Notes: a model not told the origin generated them from the sequence alone. A DNA stretch of 64,000 bases from Actinoplanes philippinensis (GCF_900113015.1 NZ_FONV01000003.1:372001-436000); one strand, 5' to 3'. Shown: positions 43,722-52,287, numbered from the stretch's first letter. Program-made: numbers and translations.

Positions 43722-44918
43722 ATGACATCCACGATCGTGGCCCGCGGGCTGCGCAAACGGTATCGGGGCGGGCGGGGGACGACCGCTCTCGACGGGTTCG
43801 ACCTGGAGGTTCCGGCCGGCATCGTCCACGGGCTGCTGGGGCCCAACGGGGCCGGGAAGACCACCGCCGTACGGGTCCTGTCGACCCTGCTCGGCTTCGA
43901 CGCCGGCCGGGCGGAGGTGGCCGGCGCCGACGTGGCCCGGCAACCCGGCCTGGTCCGCGAGCGGATCGCCCTGACCGGCCAGTACGCGGCCGTCGACGAG
44001 TTGCTCAGCGGCCGGCAGAACCTGATCCTCTTCGGCCGGCTGCACCACCTGGGGCGTCGCGAGGCCCACCGGCGCGCCGACGAGTTGCTCGAACGGTTCG
44101 GGCTCACCGACGCCGCCGCCCGGTCCGCGAAGGATTACTCCGGCGGCATGCGGCGACGCCTCGACCTGGCGGCCGGCCTCCTGCGGCGGCCCCGGGTGCT
44201 GTTCCTCGACGAGCCGACCACCGGCCTCGACCCGCGCAGCCGCAACGAGGTGTGGGCCGCCGTCCGCGGCCTGGTCGCCGACGGGACCACGGTCCTGCTG
44301 ACCACCCAGTACCTGGAGGAGGCCGACCAGCTGGCCGGCCTGATCTCGGTCGTCGACGCCGGCCGGGTCGTCGCCGAAGGCACCCCGGACCAGCTCAAGT
44401 CGGCACTCGGCGCCGACCGCCTGGAGGTCGTCGTCCGCGACGCCGCCCGCCTCACCGACGCGGCAGCGATCCTGGCCCGCATCACGGCTGCCGAACCGGT
44501 CGTCGACATCGACCGGCGGGGGTTGCGCGTACCCCTCCGGAACAACCGGGTGGAGACGCTGGCCGCAACCATCCGGGCCTTGCAGGAGGCCGGGATAACC
44601 GTCGCCGACATCGGCCTGCACCGGCCCACCCTCGACGAGGCCTTCCTCCAGCTGACCGCCCACCATCCCACCTCACCCTCCACAGCCGAAGCCGCTGCGG
44701 CCGCGTCTTCACCCACCGCCGCCGCCTCGCCCTCACTTACCGCCGCCGCCGCGTCTTCGCCCACCACCGCCGCCTCGCCCTCGCTTACCGCCGCCGCCGC
44801 CCCGCCCTCACCCACCGCTTCCGCCTCGCCCTCGCCCACCGCCGCCGGGTCTTCGCCCACCGCTTCCGCCTCGCCTTCGGTCGGGGCTCCCGTCTCGTCC
44901 TCGGAGGTGGGGGCATGA
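43722..44918 (+). CDS. DrrA-like ABC transporter ATP-binding protein with repetitive C-terminal tail
   Basis: 398 residues. Residues 1-310 are a daunorubicin-resistance-type ATPase: Walker A GLLGPNGAGKTTAVR, signature YSGGMRRRLDLAAGL, Walker B VLFLDEPTTGLDPRSR, switch HQ region 'TVLLTTQYLEEADQLAG', then the DrrA-type C-terminal domain ending 'LHRPTLDEAFLQLT'. Residues about 313-398 are an Ala/Ser/Pro/Thr low-complexity tail not found in the family. It powers export together with the overlapping permease gene. Start ATG 43722. Confidence 0.92.
   Translation: MTSTIVARGLRKRYRGGRGTTALDGFDLEVPAGIVHGLLGPNGAGKTTAVRVLSTLLGFDAGRAEVAGADVARQPGLVRERIALTGQYAAVDELLSGRQNLILFGRLHHLGRREAHRRADELLERFGLTDAAARSAKDYSGGMRRRLDLAAGLLRRPRVLFLDEPTTGLDPRSRNEVWAAVRGLVADGTTVLLTTQYLEEADQLAGLISVVDAGRVVAEGTPDQLKSALGADRLEVVVRDAARLTDAAAILARITAAEPVVDIDRRGLRVPLRNNRVETLAATIRALQEAGITVADIGLHRPTLDEAFLQLTAHHPTSPSTAEAAAAASSPTAAASPSLTAAAASSPTTAASPSLTAAAAPPSPTASASPSPTAAGSSPTASASPSVGAPVSSSEVGA
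44680..44905 (+). repeat. imperfect short repeats encoding the A/S/P/T tail of the DrrA-like ATPase
   Basis: Reiterated blocks of the type 'TCACCCACCGCCGCC' and 'GCCTCGCCCTCGCTTACC' encode degenerate SPTAAASPSLTAAA units. Copies differ by a few bases. It appears as slippage-prone GC/TC-rich DNA; the frame is maintained to the end of the gene, where ATGA leads into the permease. Confidence 0.75.
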
Positions 44919-45700
44919 GGGCGGCACTCGCGGATGGCCGGGTGATGGCCGGGCGCTACCTGCGGCATGTGGTGCGGGCACCCGAGGAGATCGTCATCTA
45001 TTTCAGCCTGCCGATCATGTTCGTGCTGGTGTTCGGATACGTGTTCGGCAGCGGCATGTCGGTGCCCGGCGGCGGCGGATACCGTGAGTTCCTGATCCCG
45101 GGCGTCTTCGTGATGACCATGCTGTACGGCATCGGCGCGACCGCCACCGGCATCGCCGTCGACGTGGGCCGCGGAGTGCTGGACCGGTTCCGTTCGATGC
45201 CGATGGCGAGATCCGCCCTGATCACCGGCCGGGTCACCGCCGACCTGGCCCGGGCCCTGCTGGAGACCGCGGTCCTGATGGTGTGCGGGCTGCTCGTCGG
45301 CTGGCGCTGGCACCAGGGCATCGGCACCGTACTGACCGCGATCGCCCTGCTCCTGCTGCTGCGCCTGGCCCTGAGCTGCGTCGGCGTGGCCCTGGGCCTG
45401 GCCACCCCGAACCCGGACACGGTCTCGATGATCGTCTTCCCGCTGGCGTTCCCGCTCAGCGCCGTCTCGAACGTCTTCGTAGCCCCCGAACTGATGCCCG
45501 GCTGGCTCGGTGCCGTCTCCGAGTGGAACCCGATCTCCGCAACCACCACAGCTCTGCGCGACCTGTTCGGCAACCCGGGCCTGGGCTCCGACTCCTGGCC
45601 GGCCGAACACGCGTTGCTGCTGGCCGTCGCCTGGCCGATCGCCCTGATCGCCGTCTTCGGCCCACTCTCGGTCCGCCTCTATCGCAGGCTGGGCCAGTGA
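44915..45700 (+). CDS. ABC-2 type (DrrB-like) export permease
   Basis: 261 residues, six predicted membrane helices, matching the ABC-2 family pattern: YRGFLIPG-like YREFLIPGVFVMTMLYGIGATATGIAVDVGRGVLDRFRSMPMARSALITGR and 'FPLAFPLSAVSNVFVAPELMPGWLGAVSEWNPIS'. It overlaps the ATPase gene by ATGA. Together they form an exporter for drugs or lipids; the substrate is unknown. Confidence 0.93.
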   Translation: MRAALADGRVMAGRYLRHVVRAPEEIVIYFSLPIMFVLVFGYVFGSGMSVPGGGGYREFLIPGVFVMTMLYGIGATATGIAVDVGRGVLDRFRSMPMARSALITGRVTADLARALLETAVLMVCGLLVGWRWHQGIGTVLTAIALLLLLRLALSCVGVALGLATPNPDTVSMIVFPLAFPLSAVSNVFVAPELMPGWLGAVSEWNPISATTTALRDLFGNPGLGSDSWPAEHALLLAVAWPIALIAVFGPLSVRLYRRLGQ

Positions 45701-45800
45701 CCTCCGCGGTAGGAGCGGGGCCTGCAGACGCCGTTGCGGCCACCCCGCCATGGAATCGCCGGTGGCGCGGCGGGCGGCATGACGAGCGCCTGGGTTAACG

Positions 45801-45845
45801 CGCTGCAGGTGGGCGGGCGCGGCAACGCCCCGCCCACCCGCAGCG
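45801..45845. terminator. long hairpin terminator
   Basis: The arms 45801-45819 and 45826-45845 (CGCTGC/GCAGCG ends, GGTGGGCGGG/CCCGCCCACC core) pair over about 18 bp with one mismatch and one bulge and a 6-base loop. It begins 100 bp downstream of the ABC-2 permease stop. Confidence 0.65.
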
Positions 45846-45908
45846 TTTCCGGGACACTCGGGTGGAAGCGTCCCGGGTGGGACCGCACTCCGGCCAGGCG
45901 GTCCGATC

Positions 45909-45936
45909 GACCACGCTCAGGGCGGCGAGCGTGGTC
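45909..45936. other. 10-bp perfect hairpin
   Basis: GACCACGCTC (45909-45918) and GAGCGTGGTC (45927-45936) with an 8-base loop, 142 bp before the next gene. It could be an operator or a second terminator. The position is upstream of the AT-rich patch. Confidence 0.45.
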
Positions 45937-46077
45937 ACGCCTTGCCAGGCAGTGTGCGCGTCTCGTGTTACGGAACGCCACCCCTGCCACAGCGGACAAA
46001 TACCTCAAAAACCCACGAGATAGGCATTTCTCCTGCGAAGATCAACTCGTTGACGTGATCTACAGCGGGGGTTTGCC

Positions 46078-46662
46078 GTGCGCAACGAGGAGAGCCGGAG
46101 CACGCCGGTCATCAGCAGGCCGGTGCCGCGACCGGCCACCAGAGGGCCCCAACCGGCCCGCCTCGCTCTCGCCGAACCGGGCCGAACCGGCACCCTCCCC
46201 CTGGAACTCGTCCGCCGCGACATCGCCGGCGATCGCCCCGGCGTCCCGCTGATGCTGCGAATTCGTGTCCTCGACGCTTTCGACGCCACCCCCGTCGCCT
46301 CGGCCGTGGTGGACCTCCGCCACCGCGAACCCACCGGTGACGGCGAACTCCGCGGCGCCCAGGTCACCGACTCCGAAGGCTACGCCGAGTTCCGCACCGT
46401 CCACCCCGGCCGCGAACCAGGTCAGCCCGTCCACATCACCACCTCGGTCCATGTAGGCGGTTACCTGGCAGGCGGCCGAACCGTGACCTACTCCGGCTCC
46501 CTCTACATCCCGGAACAGATCGCAGGCCAGGTGGTCGCGGGCCTGCCTCCCGCGGAAGACCCCGAGCCCACCACCGGCGGTCCTCTCCACGTGGTCCCGC
46601 GGGACCGTTTCGACCTGGCCGCCGGCCTCTTGGCCACCGTCACGGTAACCGTCGGCAACTGA
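46078..46662 (+). CDS. degenerate intradiol-dioxygenase-like domain protein
   Basis: 194 residues from GTG 46078. The region 40-130 follows the intradiol ring-cleavage dioxygenase pattern: LVRRDIAGDRPGVPLMLRIRVLDAFDATPVASAVVDLRH, LRGAQVTDSEGYAEFRTVHPG and QPVHITTSV. In active enzymes the last block reads like YPGWYxGRxxHIH and holds Tyr and two His iron ligands; here Tyr is replaced by Glu113 and the second His by Thr121, only His119 is kept, and the segment that carries the first Tyr is missing. It is therefore unlikely to bind Fe3+ as a dioxygenase. There is no signal peptide. Confidence 0.76.
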   Translation: MRNEESRSTPVISRPVPRPATRGPQPARLALAEPGRTGTLPLELVRRDIAGDRPGVPLMLRIRVLDAFDATPVASAVVDLRHREPTGDGELRGAQVTDSEGYAEFRTVHPGREPGQPVHITTSVHVGGYLAGGRTVTYSGSLYIPEQIAGQVVAGLPPAEDPEPTTGGPLHVVPRDRFDLAAGLLATVTVTVGN

Positions 46663-46736
46663 CTCATCTCCCCCGCTCTCACGCCTTCACCACGCCAGCC
46701 TCAAGCAACCGGCCCATTTCTCGTCAGCGCCGACAG

Positions 46737-46778
46737 TCCGTCCCGTTTCCGATCAACTCCGTCCCGTTTCCGATCAAC
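46737..46778. repeat. perfect 21-bp tandem duplication
   Basis: Two identical 21-bp copies, 46737-46757 and 46758-46778, core TCCCGTTTCCGATCAAC, in the 165-bp gap between the intradiol-like gene and the convergent response regulator gene. No coding potential. Confidence 0.9.
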
Positions 46779-46827
46779 GTCGAAAGGCGCTCCACCCCCT
46801 CATTTCCGCGCCGGCCTGCCCCGGTGA

Positions 46828-47469
46828 TCATCCGCGCAGGTAGGCCAGCACGGCACGAACCCTGCGATGGTCGTCGCTGTCGGGTGGGAGGTCGAGTTTG
46901 GCCAGCAGGCTGTTGATGTGTTTGGAGACCATCGCTTCGGTGACGACCAGTTCCCGCGCGATGCCAGGGTTCGAACGGCCCTCGGCCATCAGCGCCAGAA
47001 CCTCGCGCTCCCGGCTCGTGAGCCGATGCAGCGGGTCGCGACGGCGGCCCAGCAACTGGCGAACCACCTCCGGGTCGACCACGGTCCGGCCGGCCGCCAC
47101 GTCCTCGATCGCCTTCACGAACTCGGTGACCTCCCCGATGCGGTCCTTCAACAGGTAGCCGACGCCCGCCCCGTCATCGGAGTCGATCAGCTCAGCCGCG
47201 TAGGTCTGCTCGACATACTGACTGAGCACCAGGACCGGCAGCTTCGGGTCGGCCGTGCGCATCTCGATCGCCGCCTGCAAGCCCTCGTCGCTGAACCCGG
47301 GTGGCATCCGCACGTCGGTGACGACCACGTCCGGCCGGTGCTCGGCGACCGCCTCCCGCAGGGCGACGGCATCCCCGACAGCGGCGACCACCTCGTGACC
47401 GAACCGGCGCAGCATGCCGGCCACCCCCTCCCGGACGATCACGCCGTCCTCCGCGATGACCACCCTCAT
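46828..47469 (-). CDS. NarL/FixJ-family response regulator
   Basis: 213 residues. Receiver with phospho-acceptor Asp52 (VVVTDVRMPPG) and Lys in YLLKDRIGEV; C-terminal LuxR-type helix-turn-helix LTSREREVLALMAEGRSNPGIARELVVTEAMVSKHINSLLAKL at about 148-190. Its start overlaps the kinase stop by 4 bp. With the kinase it forms a two-component system divergent from an ABC exporter operon, which it probably controls. Confidence 0.93.
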   Translation of the reverse strand: MRVVIAEDGVIVREGVAGMLRRFGHEVVAAVGDAVALREAVAEHRPDVVVTDVRMPPGFSDEGLQAAIEMRTADPKLPVLVLSQYVEQTYAAELIDSDDGAGVGYLLKDRIGEVTEFVKAIEDVAAGRTVVDPEVVRQLLGRRRDPLHRLTSREREVLALMAEGRSNPGIARELVVTEAMVSKHINSLLAKLDLPPDSDDHRRVRAVLAYLRG

Positions 47470-48704
47470 GCGACCGCCTCCGGAATCGGGATCTCCACGC
47501 GCAGCAGCGTAGGGCCACCGGCTGGGCTGGACAGGTTCACCGAGCCGTCGAGGACCGCCACCCGATCGGCGAGTCCCATCAGGCCGGAGCCGTTCGCCGG
47601 GTCGGCTCCGCCACGGCCGTCGTCACGGACCTGCACGATCAGCCGCTCGCCCGTCAGGTAGGCCTCGACGCCCGCCCGCTCGGCCCCGGCGTGCTTGGCG
47701 ACGTTGGTGAGCGCCTCGGACACCACGAAGTAGGCGGTCACCTCGACGGCTGACGGCAGCCGCCCGGGCAGCCGCAGGTCGAGGTCGACGGGCAGCGGCG
47801 CGACGGAGGCGGCCTCCCCCACGGCCGCGGCCAGGCCACGGTCGGTCAGGATCTTCGGATGAACGCCCCGGATGAGCTCCCGTAGGTCGGTGAGCGCCTG
47901 TTTGGCCAACTGGTGAGCGGCCGCGAGCGGCTCGGCGCCGGGCGCACCGGCCGGGACCTCGAGACGCGCCATGCCGAGCTGCATGCTGAGCGCCACGAGC
48001 CGCTGCTGGGCGCCGTCGTGCAGGTCACGCTCGATGCGCCGGCGCTCCACCTCGAAGGCGTCGACGAGCCGCGCCCGGGACCGGGTCAGCTCGCGCAGGC
48101 GGGCGTCGTCGGGCGGGGTCAGCATGGCGCGGGCCATCGCGGCGCGGGCTCCGGCCCAGGCGATCACCGGATAGGCCAGGATGGGACCCAGCAGCAACCC
48201 GGCGAAGACAGCCGGCAAGGTGGAGGACAGCGGCTCGTCAGCGATGCTCCACGGCGCGCCGATCGAGATCGCCAGGGTGTAGGCGACACCGACGAGGACG
48301 AGCAGATCCATCCAGCTCAGCATCGCCGCCGCGAGCGCCGCATAGAACAGCTCCCGCCAGGTCGCCTCCTCCCGCAGCCGCAGGGTGACCCACGCGCGGA
48401 GGCCGGCCCGCGGCGGCGGAACATGCGGGTCGGGCAGCTCGTCACGGTCGACCAGCCGGAGCCGCCGCCGCTCGACGCGGGCCACCACGATGCCGGACAG
48501 CAGACACCCCACGTAACCGGCGACGCCGACCAGCACCGCGGCCAGCAGCGTGCCGACGACGAGCATGGCGACGACCGTCACGATGGTGGCGACGCCGAGC
48601 AGGGAGCCGCTCGCCAGGTAGGCGAGGGAGCGCCATGGCCAGGACGAACGCAACAGCGCGACCGGCCGCAGGGTGAGCGCCTCGAGCGCGTTGCGGGGTT
48701 GCAT
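47466..48704 (-). CDS. sensor histidine kinase (HisKA_3 type)
   Basis: 412 residues from ATG 48704. An N-terminal membrane part of about four helices (residues 27-75 and 120-190) with no large extracellular domain; HisKA_3 with phospho-acceptor His229 in ERRRIERDLHDGAQQRLVAL; HATPase_c with VSEALTNVAKHAGA and DDGRGGADPANGSGLMGLADRVAVL. Such intramembrane-sensing kinases often monitor antibiotics or envelope stress. Its neighbour on the other strand is a MacB/FtsX-type exporter, which fits that kind of sensing. Confidence 0.93.
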   Translation of the reverse strand: MQPRNALEALTLRPVALLRSSWPWRSLAYLASGSLLGVATIVTVVAMLVVGTLLAAVLVGVAGYVGCLLSGIVVARVERRRLRLVDRDELPDPHVPPPRAGLRAWVTLRLREEATWRELFYAALAAAMLSWMDLLVLVGVAYTLAISIGAPWSIADEPLSSTLPAVFAGLLLGPILAYPVIAWAGARAAMARAMLTPPDDARLRELTRSRARLVDAFEVERRRIERDLHDGAQQRLVALSMQLGMARLEVPAGAPGAEPLAAAHQLAKQALTDLRELIRGVHPKILTDRGLAAAVGEAASVAPLPVDLDLRLPGRLPSAVEVTAYFVVSEALTNVAKHAGAERAGVEAYLTGERLIVQVRDDGRGGADPANGSGLMGLADRVAVLDGSVNLSSPAGGPTLLRVEIPIPEAVA

Positions 48705-48814
48705 GTCCGGCACGCTACCGGCCGTACGCGCCGGTGTCGGTAGTGCTGGGTTTACCTTCGAATGTGGACTCCGCGTGACTGTGCCGGGCTCGCCGGAACG
48801 GTTTTCTGGTCGGC

Positions 48815-49570
48815 ATGACGGATCACGGCACACCAGCTGTCGAGCTACGGGCAGCGACGAGGACGTATGGCACCGGCGAGCGCGCGGTCACCGCGCTGGA
48901 CCGGGTGGACGCCCGGTTCGAGCCCGGCACCTTCACCGCGGTCATGGGCCCCTCCGGGTCCGGCAAGTCCACGCTGCTGCACTGCGCGGCCGGGCTCGAC
49001 AGGCTGTCCGGCGGCGAGGTCGTCATCGACGGCGTCCCTGTCGGGAACCTGAGCGAGCGGGCGCTGACCCGCCTTCGCCGCAGTCGTGTCGGTTTCGTGT
49101 TCCAGGCGTTCAATCTGGTGCCGGCGTTGACCGCGGCGCAGAACGTGGCGTTGCCGCTGCGCCTGGCCGGTCGCCGTCCCGAGCCGGGCGCGGTGACGGC
49201 GATGCTGGCCGAGGTGGGTCTGGCCGGCCGCGAGCGCCACCGGCCGTCGGAGCTGTCCGGTGGCCAGCAGCAGCGGGTGGCGATCGCCCGTGCCCTGGTG
49301 TCCCGGCCGGCGGTGCTGTTCGCCGACGAGCCGACCGGCGCGCTGGACGCGGCGTCCGGCGCCGCGGTCCTGCGGCTGCTCCGTGCGGCGGTGGACCATC
49401 ACCGTCAGACCATCGTCATGGTCACCCACGATCCGCTGGCCGCGGCCACCGCCGACCGGGTGCTCTTCCTGGCCGACGGCCGGGTGTTCGACGAGCTGCC
49501 CGGAGGCGCCGGCGCCGAGCGGATCGCCCTGCGCATCGCCCACGCACAGCACACGGTGGTGGCCCGATGA
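48815..49570 (+). CDS. ABC transporter ATP-binding protein (LolD/MacB type)
   Basis: 251 residues. Walker A VMGPSGSGKSTLLH, signature LSGGQQQRVAIARAL, Walker B VLFADEPTGALDAASG, switch MVTHDPLAA. The pattern 'RRSRVGFVFQAFNLVPALTAAQNVALPL' places it among ATPases of FtsX-type exporters. It is divergent from the two-component system, with 110 bp between the start codons, and overlaps the permease gene by ATGA. Confidence 0.94.
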   Translation: MTDHGTPAVELRAATRTYGTGERAVTALDRVDARFEPGTFTAVMGPSGSGKSTLLHCAAGLDRLSGGEVVIDGVPVGNLSERALTRLRRSRVGFVFQAFNLVPALTAAQNVALPLRLAGRRPEPGAVTAMLAEVGLAGRERHRPSELSGGQQQRVAIARALVSRPAVLFADEPTGALDAASGAAVLRLLRAAVDHHRQTIVMVTHDPLAAATADRVLFLADGRVFDELPGGAGAERIALRIAHAQHTVVAR

Positions 49571-52026
49571 CCGCGGCGTGGGCAATGGTCAGGCATCGAT
49601 TCGCGAGTTTCGCCGGCACGTTCGTGGCGGTGTTCCTGGGAGTGGCCGTCGTCGCCGGGTCGGCGGCGCTCCACCTGAGTTCCCGGCCACAGGCCCCGGC
49701 CCGCTACGACGAGGCCCCGGTGCTGATCACGCCACCCGATCCGGGCACCGGCGACGACCGGGACCGCCAGTCCTGGACAGCGGAGCAGGCGGCCGCTCTG
49801 TCCACGCGTCTCGGCGAGCTGGAGGGTGTGACGGCGGCCGTCCCCGATCCGTGGTTCTACGTGCAGCGAGTTGAGGGCGGCCGTCCAGTGGGCGACCCCC
49901 AGACCGCCCTGCAGGACGGTCATGCGTGGTCGTCCGCCACCCTCGGCAGCTACCGGCTCACCGGCGGCCGTGCTCCCTCCGCCCCGGGTGAGGTCGTCCT
50001 CGGCACCGCGTCCCCAGCCGGCACCCCGCCCTCGCAGACCACGGCCGGCGGCACCCGGGCGTGGACTCCGGGCGGGGAACCGAAGACGGGCAACACGACA
50101 GGGCCTACCAGCGAATCCCCGGCCAGGCGGACCACCTTTGGTCAGCAGGCCGGGCCGGGTCGGGCGACTGCTTCGGGGACGGTGGAGGTGCTCACTTCGG
50201 CCGGGCCGGAGGAGTGGCGGGTCACGGGCACCGTCGACGGGCCCGGGTTCTACGTATCGGATCGGGAGGCGGCGAGACGTGCCTCCGGTGTGCGGGTGCT
50301 CGGTCTGACCGTGACCGGAGATCCTCAGCGGGTGGCCGACGCGGCCCGCGCCGTGGTCGGGGCGGCGGGAGTGGTGCGGTCCGGTGCGGAGCGGGACGCG
50401 CTGGAGCCGAATGCCGTCACGCGGATTCGGTGGATCGGCGCGCAGCTGCTGATCGCGCTGGTGATGCTGGGCGCGTTCGCGACCGTGTTCGTGGTGTCGT
50501 CGACGTGTGCGCTGAGCGCGGCTCAGCGGCGGCGCGAGTTGGGGCTGCTGCGCGCGGTCGGGGCGACGCCGGGGCAGGTCCGGCGGATGATGTATGGCGA
50601 GACGGCCCTGATCGCCCTGGTCGCCGGGCTGCTCGGGGCTCCGGCCGGCATGGTGGCCGCTCCGTTGCTGGCCGATCCGATGGTCAGGACCGGCCTGGAG
50701 CCCGCCGGTTTCACCGTGACGTGGCAGCCCGCGGCGTTCGCTGGGGCGGTGGTGCTGGGCCTGTTCGTGGCGCTGGCCGGGGTGACCGCCGCCGCGCGCC
50801 GGGCCAGCCGTATCTCGCCGCTGGACGCGCTCCGTGAGGCTGCTGCCGATCCGCGGTCGATGACCCCTGCCCGCTGGGTGGTGGGGCTGCTCTGCGGAGC
50901 AGCCGGCGCGGCGCTGCTGGCAGCGATGCCGTCACTGCCGCTGGAGACCCGCAGCAGCGCCGGGCTGGGCGCCGCGATGCTGCTGTTGTCCTCGGCCGCT
51001 CTGCTGTCGCCGGTGCTGATCGTGCCGCTGGTGCGGGTGGTGGCCCGGCCGTGGCGGAGCACCGCTACCGGGATGCTGGTCCGGGAGGGCACGCTGACCG
51101 GTGTTCGCCGGGTCGCGTCGACAGCGGCGCCGGTGCTGGCGACCGTCGGGCTGACGGTCTTGCTCGCCGGCACGGTCGCGACGATCGAGGTGGCCACCGG
51201 CATCGACGAGACGGCCCGGTATCCGGCGGGCAACGTGCTGGTGCCGGACGGCACGCCCGGGCTGTCGGCGGCCGCGGTCACCGCTCAGGGCGCCGAACCG
51301 GAGCTCACCACCCGGGTCCTGATCAGCCGCGGCGACCGGACGTCGGGCATGTCGGTGACCGGCCGCGGTGACGCCCTCATTCTGGACCGGATCAGCGCGG
51401 CACAACTGGGTGCGAGGGGCGGAGACACGGTCACGATCCGGTTCGCTGACGGGGTGGAGGCGAAGCTCCAGGTCGCCGGTGTGGAGGACGAGTCGAGTGT
51501 TCCGCGGTCTCTGGTCCGGCAGCATGATCCGGATGCTCTGACCGGCATGCTCGTGCTGACGAAGGAGGCGGTGGCGGTTCCGGGGGCTCGCAGTGTGCCG
51601 ATCCACGAGTTCGTCATGGCGGAGATCGACGAGGAGGGGCAGTTGATCGACCTGTTCCTGCTGGCGCTGATCGGGCTCACGGCGGGATACACCGCCATCG
51701 CGGTCGGGAACACGCTGCTGATGGCCACCGCTGCCCGGCGGAGTGAGTTCCGGGCGCTGCGGCTCGCCGGAGCCGGGACCGGTCAGGTGCTGCGAGTGGT
51801 CACCGTGGAGGCGCTGCTCACGGTGGGAGTCGGCGCGATCCTCGGCGGGCTGGTCGCCGTCGTCTCACTGGCCGGCGTGCGGGCCGCCGTCGAGGACGAG
51901 ATCGGCCGCGACATAACGCTCGTCGTTCCATGGGGCGCGACCGCGGCGGTCACCGTGTTGTGCGCGGGCCTCGCCGTGATCGCCACCGCGTTCCCCGTCC
52001 TCAAAACCGCACCCGCCAACTCGTGA
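49567..52026 (+). CDS. FtsX-family ABC exporter permease
   Basis: 819 residues. One membrane helix at the N-terminus, a large extracytoplasmic domain (about 40-285), then three helices with the FtsX motif LIALVMLGAFATVFVVSSTCALSAAQRRRELGLLRAVGATPGQVRRM, further helices around 400-510, a second extracytoplasmic domain and a final FtsX block near the C-terminus (LFLLALIGLTAGYTAIAVGNTLLMATAARRSEFRALRLAGAGTGQVLR). The MacB-like architecture is used for exporting peptides or antibiotics, or for transducing force. It forms a transporter with the preceding ATPase. Confidence 0.93.
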   Translation: MTAAWAMVRHRFASFAGTFVAVFLGVAVVAGSAALHLSSRPQAPARYDEAPVLITPPDPGTGDDRDRQSWTAEQAAALSTRLGELEGVTAAVPDPWFYVQRVEGGRPVGDPQTALQDGHAWSSATLGSYRLTGGRAPSAPGEVVLGTASPAGTPPSQTTAGGTRAWTPGGEPKTGNTTGPTSESPARRTTFGQQAGPGRATASGTVEVLTSAGPEEWRVTGTVDGPGFYVSDREAARRASGVRVLGLTVTGDPQRVADAARAVVGAAGVVRSGAERDALEPNAVTRIRWIGAQLLIALVMLGAFATVFVVSSTCALSAAQRRRELGLLRAVGATPGQVRRMMYGETALIALVAGLLGAPAGMVAAPLLADPMVRTGLEPAGFTVTWQPAAFAGAVVLGLFVALAGVTAAARRASRISPLDALREAAADPRSMTPARWVVGLLCGAAGAALLAAMPSLPLETRSSAGLGAAMLLLSSAALLSPVLIVPLVRVVARPWRSTATGMLVREGTLTGVRRVASTAAPVLATVGLTVLLAGTVATIEVATGIDETARYPAGNVLVPDGTPGLSAAAVTAQGAEPELTTRVLISRGDRTSGMSVTGRGDALILDRISAAQLGARGGDTVTIRFADGVEAKLQVAGVEDESSVPRSLVRQHDPDALTGMLVLTKEAVAVPGARSVPIHEFVMAEIDEEGQLIDLFLLALIGLTAGYTAIAVGNTLLMATAARRSEFRALRLAGAGTGQVLRVVTVEALLTVGVGAILGGLVAVVSLAGVRAAVEDEIGRDITLVVPWGATAAVTVLCAGLAVIATAFPVLKTAPANS

Positions 52027-52160
52027 GCCGTTCGACCTCGACGAGCCTGGGATCGACGGCATGTGACCGCGGTGGCTGAGGCCGGGGACAGGTCGACGTG
52101 GATAGACCCGACGCGGGCCGCCCGAAGCGAGGACCCGCAACGGGCAAGGATGGACAGCCC

Positions 52161-52287
52161 AGACGCGGGGCCTCCGGGCGTCGGCGGCGCTTGGCGGTCC
52201 GGGGCGAGGAGACCGGAACGGGCGGGGCGGTCAGACCAGGCGGGGGGCTGCCGGGCCTCGGCGGCGCTTGGCCGCTGGGGTTGGGGA
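52161..52287. repeat. imperfect direct repeat spanning the 3' end of the EAL-HDOD gene
   Basis: A block of about 45 bp around the shared core TCGGCGGCGCTTGG occurs at about 52161-52210 and again at about 52233-52287. The second copy encodes the gene's last residues (AAKRRRGPAAPRLV-stop, minus strand); the first, outside the gene, would encode the similar TAKRRRRPEAPRLG. It looks like a partial 3'-end duplication. The surrounding 204 bp between the convergent FtsX and EAL-HDOD genes hold nothing else recognisable. Confidence 0.65.

Larger units (their letters stand above)
45701..46077. other. 377-bp intergenic region
   Basis: No convincing gene. It contains a long terminator-like hairpin (45801-45845), a second perfect 10-bp hairpin (45909-45936), and, in the last 100 bp before the next start, an unusually AT-rich patch (ACAAATACCTCAAAAACCC, about 45995-46014) likely to hold the promoter. 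The one longer frame through it (45734-46252) reads Arg/Pro-rich and shows no coding bias. Confidence 0.7.

Noticed and set aside
45734..46252. A possible gene in the 45.7-46.1 kb intergenic region
   Set aside because: The translation is Arg/Pro/Ser-rich, overlaps the supported intradiol-like gene in another frame and passes through two hairpins.
52161..52230. A short additional minus-strand gene encoding the TAKRRRRPEAPRLG repeat
   Set aside because: It has no own start or ribosome binding site, and looks like a partial duplicate of the neighbouring 3' end.
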